Below, piece after piece: positions 34,600-46,500 of a DNA stretch of 64,000 nucleotides. The notes beneath the pieces are model-generated. The model saw nothing but the letters and a program-made list of their open reading frames with translations. It was not told the DNA's origin and did no database searches. Position 1 is the first letter of the stretch; every line of letters starts with the position of its first letter. The stretch spans positions 1-64,000 of the forward strand of contig BDIU01000079.1 of assembly GCA_002118135.1 (NCBI GenBank). The letters run 5' to 3'. Position numbers and translations under genes: made by a program. This stretch comes from Trebouxia sp. TZW2008. Its lineage: Eukaryota; Chlorophyta; Trebouxiophyceae; Trebouxiales; Trebouxiaceae.

Positions 34600-37500
34600 T
34601 CATCTTTTGTCCAGATAGCTTTGCAGCTTCTCAAGTGTTGTATACAAGTTCTTGAGCTCATGCTGCTCTGGCTGAATGGCCAATCTTTGTAGTAGCTGCT
34701 GTGTGGTGAGCAAGCATCTCTTGACATTTCTGACCAAAATCAGGGCTCTGCTTGTGCGATGACTGATCTGGCTGTGGCCAAGCACGTGGCACTGTTTCTG
34801 CAAGCAAAAACAGCCAGGGTCTCAAAAAGTGCAGCAGCAGCATGATGCCGTGCTACCGGATTGACATGCTACAAATGATTGCGCATGGTGCAAGCTGCAA
34901 AAACAGATGTGCAGACATTGCAGGCAGCATGCTGCACGCCTAAACCACACGTTAGCATGACAAGCAGTCAACACTTGCATCGCTTGTCTGCAAGCTGAAT
35001 CTACAATGCACAGCAGCGCAAATCTCTGTTGCAGACATCAGCACCACTGCATGGCAACTGCATGGATTCAAATACAGAGCTGCTGAGCCATGCACACTGG
35101 ACCTATTGCCCCTAATTTGCTGATGGCTCAATCAACAGCAGTACCTGTTTTGAGCAGAGCATTTGCAGACATGTGCTGTTTCTGTAGTCACCTAGCAGGG
35201 TCAGTAGCAAGCATGTTGACGATCGCAATGATGACAGCAGTACATGCCGACCTGTAGGGCTTTGAGAATGGAGGGCTGGGGCCAGCCCGGTCCCAACCTG
35301 CTGCCCTGATGTAGAGGCCCTTCAGGACAGAAGGCTATTAGCAGCTTCAGCGCTAGAGCCACGCAACTGTACATTGTCTCAGCCACCTGCCAGACACAAA
35401 ACTCTGTTGTTCAGCCTGAGCATCTGTCAGGTTCAATGCAAATGCATTTGGGTGTTGTTGCGCCTGTGCATCTGCTGACTTGACTGCAGTGTGTTAACGT
35501 ATCTTGAGCTGATTGGCTACCCTGCTGTAGAGGCCCTTCAGACAGAAAGTGGCAAGCAGCTTCAGCGTTAGAGCCACACAGCTGTACATTATTTCAGCCG
35601 CCTACCAAAGCAACAGTGTATCATGAAGTCTGTGCACCTACCGGGTGCACTGTAGCTGCCATTCAATTACAGGCTGATGCCATGCTCTGCAGTAAGGCTG
35701 TGTTTGGGCAGCAGCGTCATCAACAGAACAGCAGTTGCCAACTGAGCAGCTTGCATAGGCACAAGCTTGTAAGCAGCTTTGGCATGTCAGGCCTCCAATG
35801 ACTCATAGCATCCTTGAGCAATAAGCATTTGTGAGAGTGTATGTGAAGCGCAGGACACACCTGACATGAAAATTCAGTAGCAGCTACGGCAGCCAGATCC
35901 ATGCTGCCGTCTGGCCCCAGCTGTGGCTCCCCAGAGGCTGCGCTGCCCACAGCTGTGGCTCTGAACCAGGCCTGGGCTAGAGGTAAATGAGGTGGCATAC
36001 GAGCCAGGCTCTGCATGCATGAGGCTGCTTCATCAACAGTCAGAAATTTAGCTCGTGTACCTCTTTGTTCCAAATCCAGGAAAACAAGTTTAGTGCTGCT
36101 AGCATTTGTGTGCAGCACAAGACAAACGCACTGGCAGCGTAAAGCATTTGAGCTGATGTATCTTTTCTTGAGGTGATATGGGAGGGCAGCAGGGCTGCTG
36201 TGGCTAGTGCTGCACAGCCGATGCGGGCAACTTCAGGAAGATACAAGTGGTTCACACTTTCTGCTGAAAGCAAGGCAGTCCAGAGCGCATCAGCAGCTAC
36301 TCATGTTTGGGCAGAAGTACCTTTTCTTGAGGTGAAACGGGGGGCAGCAGGGGTGTTGTGATTGGTGCTGCACAGCCAGAGCAGCAAACTCTAGGAAGGT
36401 ACAAGCAGTTTGTCGCATGGCCAGGAGACCGTCGAAGCTGTAAGGCCCGGCCTTTGCATTTGTTTGCAGCGCAGGACAATATCCAGCACAAACCAGCAGG
36501 AAAGTTTCAGGATCTGTACCGTTTCTTGTCGTGAGACAGGCGGACAGCAGGGGTGCTGTGACTGGTGTTGCACAGCCAGAGCAGCAAATTCTAGGAAGGT
36601 ACAAGTGGCTTGTCGCATGGCCAGGGGGCCTGTCAGGGCTGTGAGGCCCGGCCCTTGTAAATTGCCCTGGCTGGCCATCTGCCATTGCCCTTTCAGATGG
36701 GGTATCGAGCTCACCAGAAACAAGGTCTTCTCCACCTCCTGCAACAAATGAACCGGAATTGTTGCCATTCAGATTATGGAGGTTTCAGAAAGTTTGTGAA
36801 GAAACTTGCTTTTGGCGTCGATAGTTTCCCAGGAACAAGAAACAGAGCGGGCTGTCAGGCCCTGGCCTTGCAAGCTGTTTTGCCATCTGTCATTGACTTC
36901 TATAAGGTGAGTCACTAAAACCGCCAAAAAACATGCTTTTTCCACCTCCTGTACCAAATGGCCGTGTTGTATTTTTCCTCAGGTTTCGAGACTATGCTGT
37001 AGAGACTGCTGCTATTCTTGTGGTCAAGCTTTCAAAGCAACTGGAGCAAGAGACTGTTGAGGAAAAGGCCAGGTACTGACAATGGTTTGTTTCACTGAAG
37101 AAACTGGAAACTTTGGTCCCGTACATACCAATGGACATGACAATCAACTGGGACTTGCCTGTAGTAGGGCTAGAGTGAGGGGCTGGTGTGGAACAGCCTC
37201 AGGTGGGGTCAAGACTGCCAGCATACGGTCTGCAGCAACTGTGAGCAGCGTCACAACAGCCCTGTCCAACCTGGCATCCCTATCAACGCTTCTCACCAAG
37301 ACCCCTACATTCCAGCGTTTGACTTATTAGCAGCATGTAAAATGTCAAGCCACCTTGAGCAGCATCACAACAGCCCAGTCCAATCTGTCAACCCTGTCAT
37401 CGCATCTATATCAACCCTTTGCACTAGGACATCTGCATTTGAACATTTGACTTGCAAGCAGCGTGTATGGTCTGAAGCCACTGTGGGCAGCGTCAACACA

Positions 37501-40500
37501 GCCCAGTACACCCTGTCATCCCTATCAACCCCTGCATTTCAGCAGTTGACTTGCAAGCGGCATGTACGGTCTAAAGACACTGTGAGCAACGTCAGCACAG
37601 CCCGGTCCAACCTGTCATCCTGTTTGGCGCTTGTGACCAGGAACCCTGTGTCTTAGCACTTGACTTGTGGGCAAAGCATGTCAAGCTAAGCAGAGAAGTC
37701 AGGCCAGAGGGTGGGTCATCTCAAGTGTGTGATGAAAGGATGCTGCAGGCAGCTGCCAAAGTGATTGTAGGCACAAGTTGTACTCAACACCTTCAAACGC
37801 ATGAGCTCACACTTTTGAATCTTGTCATAAGCCTGATGTGAAGTGTTTTCCAGATTGCAAAAGGTCCATTCAGGCGACGTGTGATCAAAGAATGCGCTTG
37901 TCATCTTGCACTGCTGAGTTGCTGCGTGATTTTAATTTGGTAGCGCCTGGGGATGTATGCCTCACACATTCTCCCCGTTTGCAAAGCTTCAGCAGGGCAT
38001 GTGGTGAGGTGATAAAATCAATACAATATATTCCTTTCATACGTTAAACCTTGTTGAAGTGAATTGCAGAACTCCAGATTTGCTCAATTTGCAAAAGGAT
38101 TGGCTTGAGTGGAGAAGGGTACCTGTAAGGCTGAGCAGGGCACCCCACTGAAGGTGAGGCTGTGAGGGGTAGCCTTTGAGGCTGTACATGCCCCCCAGAT
38201 CAACCTTCTGGAGTCCATTCAAGCCTGGGAAGGCACTGCTGCCTGGCACTGCAGCAACCTCTGCTTCCAAAAGAGCTGATGACAGATCTGTAGTCAAACT
38301 GAAGGTTTTAGAATTGTTCAGAAACTGTAGGGCCATTGCTCTTTATGACGCCTGCTTTGACCACAAAAGAAGTTGACCTTGTGGTGCGTTGTCCTGACTC
38401 AGATGTACGGTATGCCAGTGATTGCATTTCAATGGCATCGTGCTTACGCGAAGTCCTTTGAAAAGGAGAAAATACTGTATCAACACAAAGTGCTTGGGGG
38501 AAGGGGGTGGGTCACCTCCTCCAGCTGGGCTCAGCAGCCATTGGGCCAGGGCCGGAATGAAGTCTGAAATGCCCTGGTCCATCAGCATCTGAGCCCCAGG
38601 GGCAGTCTGCGCCACCAGGAGGGCCAGTGCCAGCAATGCCCCTTCCCAAGTGCCCTCCAGCTCAGCGTTTGCCAGGTCCAGGTTCTCTGACCCACTGGGA
38701 GGGTGCTGTTGGGGATTTGCGGGGGTTGATCCTGGGGTGCTGGGGGGCTGTGTGCTGTGCATAGCTTGATTGGCTGTTGCACGCACATGGAATGCCTGAG
38801 ACAAGGCGTGCACCAGATGCAGCGAGTTTGAAACGCAGGGCAGCCAGTCTGAAGGTGACAGCTGGCAGGCTCTCAGCATGACAGGCATGACTGATGCAGC
38901 GGCGTTGGCATGGCAGCTGTGGGTGGCTGCCAGCTGGCATAGCGTAGGTAGCAGGGCTTGCGCTGCTAGGCGGAGTGGTCCAGCGGGGTCTGCAGGGGGG
39001 GTGACAGCCCCAATGCGGTGCAGCACCAGCATCAGGCCGGATAGCAAGCTTTGGGTGATGGGCTCTGGGGTGGGGTCTTGTAGCCTGTCTGGGGAGGCTG
39101 ACTGCAAGTGTTCAAGCCAACATCTGCATACAGAGCGTAAAGTTGCTCTGTGAATTGAACATTTTGCTCATGTGCATGGCTTTGGCATCATTAAAGCCTC
39201 CGTCAGCTTAAGGCTATAGCAGAAGCTTCCACAAAGTGCGACGACCATGTACGACATCATCAAGCTTTGGCACAAGGCGGTTGTTGCCAGTGCAATATCT
39301 GGAATGCTCTCTGTTCACATGTAGGCAGATTTGACACTCGTATCACAGATACGCTTTGATTGCTGTTGCTGGCAAGCCACTCAGAGCCACTGCTCACAAA
39401 ATTTGTACTGGTGCATTGAGTGTCACGCTACATTGAATCAATGACTGTCACGCCTTTTCTGTGATGCAAGAGGTCATAGCTCAACATGCATCAGCTGCAG
39501 TACCTGGTTGTGCCAAGAATATGCTCTGCTACAGCCCAGTCTTCTTCTCTGCTGCCAGCACTGCTGCTGTCATCAACAGCACTGGAGCTCTGCAAGGCAA
39601 ACCCAACAAACTGCAGGAGGGTGATGATTTGCAATTCCAAGCAGTTAGTTGCAACAAAGCTTTGCGTTGCAGTCTGCAGGGAGAAAAAGGCTCAAGTACA
39701 AGTGTAGACATTGGTGCATGGCATGGTAGACATGAGTCAGCAGCAGTCCATGCAAACATCATCACATGTGTTGCCCCATATCAAAGTGATCTGATGCTCG
39801 GAACAAGCCTGCCTGGCGAGACAGGACTTGGGCCACACACATCTAGCACATGTGCTGGAACTTGTAATGACCATTATTGTTATTGTTGAAGTGTACTGCA
39901 GCATGCTGACAGACAAAATTTAGACAGTATCAAGGCTGGTTTTCCAAGCAGTACAATGACAGCTGTGGAAAAATGATGTGAATGATTTGTTGGCTGACCA
40001 GTGCAAGGCGTGAAGGCGGAGTGCGTGGGGATCTTGGAGGTTTCTGAAGCCCCTCTGGGGCTGGGGCGGGTTGGTGTGCTGGCGGGGTCTGCGTGGGGCG
40101 CCAATGCCGCACATGGCTTAACGCTATCTGCAAAACGAGAAAGGAAGAGTCATATGATTGACGTGAGTGAGGGTGTAAGCTTTTGGGTGGAGCACCAATG
40201 CTGCAAACAGCCTAGTGCTATCAGCAAGAAAGAAGGAGTCATGAGCTTTACAAAGTTGGGTTGTTGGTGGGCTGTGCTTGGGGCGCCAATGCTGCAAAGA
40301 GCTCAGCACCATCTGCAAACAGGAAAGATGAAGCAAAGCAAATGTGTAAGCAGTTATCCTCTGAGCTGCATACACGCACCTGAGCAACGTGCGGCGCTAC
40401 AGCATATACTCCAGCCCAACAGGCGCCGTTCCAACACCATCCAACATCAGACGTTTGCGCTACAATGAACTAAGTGTCTGTTTCACGTAGCAGTTGCAAT

Positions 40501-43500
40501 CCACTTATAGGCAGCACAGGTCGCAAGCGCATGAGTAGTCAGCCTCTGCGCCTCACATGCGTACCTGAGCAACATGTCGCGCTTTGGCATACGCAGCAGC
40601 CCTAGTCTCCGCCTCCCCAACCCCTACCCTAACATCCCCCAACAACCCTGACTCTTCAGTGAGAGCAGTTCTTGCTGCTGCTGGGCTGGAAGTCTGAATG
40701 AATGCTGTGACTGACTGCTGTAGGCAAGCTAGGCTTCTGGCTACAGTGGTGGAGGGCACAGGCAGGGGCTGGAAGGAGGGGCTAGCCCTTGCCGTGACGC
40801 CTGCCAGGCTAGCTAGGGCTTGCACTGCCTGTGCTTCAGTATCTTGAACGGATGCCACCACACTACAAGCCCTGCATGCAGCAAATGAGCCTTTCACAAG
40901 TGTATCGGACAATCTACGGCCTTCACTATGGCAGACAAAACAGATGATGCGTCAGCTTTCCTCAAGTTGTCATTGCCAGCATAGCTTCGACATTGTGGAC
41001 AGATGTCACTACACTGCAAGCCCTGCAAGGAGCCATCAAGGCTTTTGCTTGGTGCAGCACTAGAGCAGTTGCCTGGGCATGCACCAGTCATAGCTGCTGA
41101 ACTGGTTGAGGCTTGCACTGCCTGTGCTTCAGCATCTTGGACAGACGCCACTAAATTTCAGACAGCAAACTTGACTTTCCAGGCATTCCATGACATTCAG
41201 AGTTGACGACAAAGCAAGAAATGCATCAGGCTGGCTACCGCTTGCTCTGCGTTTGCTTCAGCATCCTGGACTGATGCTACCACATTGCAAGTCCTACAAC
41301 GAGCAGGTACAAATTCTAGGATAGAAAAGATAGCCTATGCTTTCCATCATGATTAGTTTTCAGAGCAAGATAGGTAAACATCAAGCTTTCCAGCAACACA
41401 GACGCCACCACACTGTGGGCCCTATATTGAACAGCGACCAAGACGTGCAGAAACGAGGAATCAGCGGTGGCCGTCCATACTTGAAGACAAGATGGGTGAT
41501 GCAACAGCTTCTCTCACAAGATGGTCAGCTTAGCTTCAGGGCCCTGAATGGATACCACCACACACCGCAAGCCCAGCACAAAGCCACCATGAAAATAGAG
41601 ACAAGAAAGTTGCATGGGTACGCACCAGAGATTGAGGGAAGACCGCAACAGATTCTAGGGCAGATGCTTCAATTCAGGCAGCAGCAGGCACATATAGCAT
41701 ACACATGAAGCCGCTGCAGCTGATGCACGCTAAGGACAGACTCAGAAACCCCAACTACAGAGGCCTTTCCTGAGGCATCAGCATGCACAAACATTGCACA
41801 GTTGAAATCAAACACACAAGGTGAGCAAGAGACATACCTTTGCAGCTGATGCAAGCTGTTTGTCTTTGCCCTTTGGACCATCAGCTGTCCAATGGCATCC
41901 TCAAAGCTTTGGTCACTGTACTGGAACCCTTCGCCGTATTGCCTGCAGACCCATTAAAATGCGCCTTGTTCAGCGCTGGTCACTTACATTGCATATGGTG
42001 CGCGAGCGCAATGGGCAGCTGTGCAGCCTGGATCGCAAGAACTTCGACACTCAGATTTTACCACAATGTAAATTGCAGATGCAAGCTGACTATGCCAGGA
42101 CAACAATAGGAGAAGCGTGACAAAAAGCAAATAGGCTGCATGCATGAAAAAGTGATGCCTTGGTGTAGTATTTCAATTCCTGTCATGCACAATTGTGTGG
42201 CGTTACACTGTATATGAGCAGATAACCACAATTGATTTGTGGGCCAGTGTACATTGAGATGTCACATCATCAAGGACGAAGATGTTGGTTGCATGTGGCA
42301 AACTTTGTGTCAGGCCATGCCTGGGAAGAGTACTTTGAGAATCACATGGCGGAAGATGTTGATTGCATTGTGGCAAACATTGGATGAGACCATACCTGGG
42401 AAGAGTTGAGCAATGATGCGCAATCGCTGAGTGGAGCAGCATATCTGTCAGCCGCAATTGGCGCATGTCATGAAGCAGCAGCACCTGCAGTGCACTAGAT
42501 CAACATGTTTTGGCACTGCAGTCATTGACACAAAATTGATACCCAAGACATCAAGACCTGGTTGAAGACCAAAGCATGCAGCACACAACTGCAAGTCATG
42601 CCAAACATGAACAACTTCAAGATTTCAGCATTTTACATACGCTTACAATATGGGCTAGGTGCTGTTTCTGTGCTCATAGTTGTGAGAATGACGTTGGAAA
42701 GCTAGATAGTCTGTACCAGCTCAGCGTCTTCATGCATTTGCTGATGGTCCATATCCCTGGAGGCGACCTCCCTGTATCTGTACGCCTTTGCAAGAAGTTC
42801 TCTCCAGTCATCTTTGCTGTACTCTCTAGCAGCCAGGGAGGCTTGCAGGCGGGTCAAGATGCGCTGCCTTGAACTTGCAGGGTTGCCACTTTTGCCACGG
42901 CAGAAGGCCTCCAGCAAGGGGTCTAGCTTCTGCCAGAGGCCGGCTAGCAGGGTGTGACCAGCCAGATGCTTCTCAAGGTCATCACCTTCAACTGCAGAAC
43001 ACACAAAAAAATACAGGCAGGTTGTCACAGTCATCCTTGCTGAACGCCCTAGCAGCCAAGCAGGCTTGCAAGTGGGTCAAGATGCGCTGCCTTAAACTCG
43101 CAGGGTTGCCTCTTTTGCCATGGCAGAAGGCGTCCAATAAGAGGTCTGGCTTCTGCCAGAGGCTAGCTAACAAGGTGTGACCATCAAGATGCTTTTCCAG
43201 GTCATCACCTTTAATTGCAGATACATGGAGGCTTTCAAGTCACAGCTGTTGTAGCTGTCTTGATTGTTGCCTGCAAGATGCTTCTCCAGGTTGTCACCCT
43301 GAACTGTAGATGCATGCAGGGTCTCAATGACAGATCAAAGCCATGAGAGCTGTTTTGGTGTTGTCCAGCAAAGTTTCTAGCTGCTGCCAAAGGCCAGCTA
43401 GCAGGGCGAGACCAGCAAGATGCCTCTCTAGGGCATAGCCTGCAATTGCATACCGCAGAAGCAACTCTGCTTGGTGCATGTACACACCTGTGTGGGTGAC

Positions 43501-46500
43501 AACAGGTCACGCATGTATGACCTGGGTCTTACCTGACCTGTACGACCTGGTACAGTCATACCAGCCTATACCTGTGCCTGTGAGGTCTGACATCTGATAC
43601 CCATGCACAGCATGCACCACAGAGTGGCTTACAATTTGCCATGAACCAAAACATGGGGACCAGCTTGGCCCTTGCTTCAAGAAACAGCTCTTCATACAGC
43701 TTCTGAGATCCAATAATTGGTGCTCGTGCGCAGCATGCATCACAGAGTGGCTTACAATTTGCCACATATGAGAATGTGCAGACAAGCTTGACGGCTGCTG
43801 CAAAGATCAGCGCTGTATACAGCCTGTGCCTTTTGAGTGATGCTCATGTGCAGCATGCAGCACCGAGCAGCTTGCGTCACAGAGCAGCTTACAGTTTGCC
43901 ATGAATGAGAACATGGACACCATTTTAGCCTCCGCTTCCAAAAACAGCTCCTTGTACAGCCTCTCAGCACCAGCAGCAGCCGATTGCCCATCAGCAGAAC
44001 TGCCCTGAGTGTGGGAATAGCGCTCCAAAATGCCCAATAAGCCTCCATCAGTGCTGCTGTCTGAGGCTAGCTTGTCCAGGAGAACCCACACTTGTTGCTG
44101 CTTAGCCTTGTCTGCTTGCCCTGAGCATCCAGAGACATGATCAAACAGGACTTCACAGCTTGCCAAAGAATGTTGTGACTGGTCCACTAGTCTCTGTAGA
44201 GTTTGAGAGCCTGAAGTGTGGGTGTAGCGCTCCAGAATGCCTATTTAGCCGCTGTCTGTGCTGCTGTCTGAGGCTAGCTTGTCCAGCAGGACCCACACTT
44301 GTGGCTGTTTGGCCTTGTCTGCTTGCCCTGAGCATGCAGAGACATGATCAAATAGGAATCAATAGCTTGCCAAACAAAGTGTGAATGGTGTACTAGTCTC
44401 TAAAGAGTTCGAGAGCCTGAAGTGTGGGTGGAACACTCTGGAATGCTGAACAAGCCGCCGTCAGTGCTGCTGTCTGAGGCTACCTTGTCCAGCAGCACCC
44501 AAAGTTGTGGCTGTTCGGCCTTGTCTGCTTGCCCTGAGATTTCATGCAGTCGATCAGCTAGCAACGCATGTTGAGATTGTGCAATTGTAATGGTAGTGCA
44601 GTCCTCCACAGTCCTTGTCATGTGCTGCAGGTGGCGATGCTGTTTGACAAAGGTTGATGTGCAACTTACAACTTATCAAATAGCCAGAGACTGTGCTGGT
44701 ATGCAAGAACAGGAGCTGCAAGTCAGGACATGCCATGTGTTTTTCTTCTGTTCTGACTGGTACAGCCTTTACACATGCTCGTGCTTGATTTGCTAGCGCG
44801 GCGTATTGGTGGCTGAATTGCTTGCTTGCATAGGATAAAAACGTCGCAACCATTGCGCAGCGAGCTGACCTGACTCTCTGGGCTGTGAAAAGGCCTCAAT
44901 GCTGAGCACTGTCAGGGCGTGTGCTTCAGCAGCCAGAAGCCATGCTGAGCCCACATTGCCTTCCCAGAAGTTCAACAGGTCACCGATGCTCTCATCAGCA
45001 CCATCAGTGCTGTCAGCTGCGCTGTCACCAGCCTTTGAGGCCGCAGTGCAGGCAAAGATGCTTTCCAGAAACTTAAGCTGTGAGCGTAACGCCTCCACAG
45101 GTGCTGCAGCGATTGGGCCTGCCTGTGCCAGAGCAAGATTTTGTCTTAGTGGGATGCATAGGGAGCATAGATGAGTATGCAGAAAACATGTGCCCTTGCT
45201 ACTCTTTGAGGCGGGCGTGCAGGCGTAGATGCATTCCAGACACTTTGGCTAAGAGCGTAGGGCTTCCACAGGGGCCGCAGCAACTGGCCCTGCCTATGCC
45301 AGGGCAAAACCCTGTCTGAGTGGGATGCACAGTTGGCAAGAACCAATGTAAGTAGAACATACACTTTCAACATTTTTTTAGGCAGCTGTTGGATTGTGAA
45401 TGCATTCCAGAAACTTAGATGCATTACAGGAACTTGAGTGGTGAGCGTAGGGCTTCCATAGGGACTGCAGCAATTGGCCCCGCCTGTGTCAGAGTACAAG
45501 ATCCTGTTTCAAGCCATCAAGTCAAAACAACAGCATGGTGACCAGTGTATAACACTGCGTCATTTCATGCACGCTGTTTGCCACATGACGCCAACCGCAC
45601 CATGATAGCCAGTCAAACTTCTATTATACCAGGGACACAGCACACTGCACAGAGCATGGCTTCTTCAGCTTACCTGCCACATGATGGCCATCATATGCAG
45701 GGCGTACCTCAATTGACCAGCATTGAAGAACCCTGAACTTCCCAGCATGGCTTGGGCAGCTCACCTGCCACATCATAGCCAACACATGCAGGGCATGTGC
45801 TGTGTCAGAAGATTATGCCAGCTATGGCTGTTTCTGAAGACCAGCAGCAAGATTGCATGCACTGGATGGCATAGTTTTGCAGAAATGACCTGCCACATGA
45901 TGGCGACCACATTGAGGGCATGCGCCAGCACCTCAGGCTGCCTGCTCTGCAGCTCCTGGTACTGCTGCAGAATGCTTCAGATGCCATCTAGGCAGGTTGG
46001 CTTGCTGTTCTTCCTAGCGTTGACAGGGGCTGGCTTAGGAGATGGAGGTGAGTTTGGTGTATTCACCCACTGATGGCAAACTCTAGTTTCAGGACCAGTA
46101 TTGCATTGATGTACGTACAGCATGACTGCATGCAGCCTACCTGCCACATGATGGCGACCACATTGAGGGCATGTGCCAACACCTCAGGTTGCCTGCTCTG
46201 CAGCTCCTCATAGTGCTGCAGGATGCTCCAGATGCCATCAAGGCAGGTTGGTCTGCTGTCTTTCCCAGCCTTTGCAGCAGCTGGCTTGGGAGCTGACAGC
46301 GGGGCTGATGAATTGGCTAAGTGTGATGAATTCTCCTGTGTAAGCGAGAGTTTGTCAAGATACACCAGGTGCAGAGCTAGATGCAAGACGTGAGCTGTAC
46401 TGGTCCAGGCAAGTTGACCTGCTGTCTTTGCCAGCCTTGGCAGCAGCTGGCTTGGGAGCTGACAGCGGGGCTGATGCATTGGCTGAGTGTGATGAATTTT

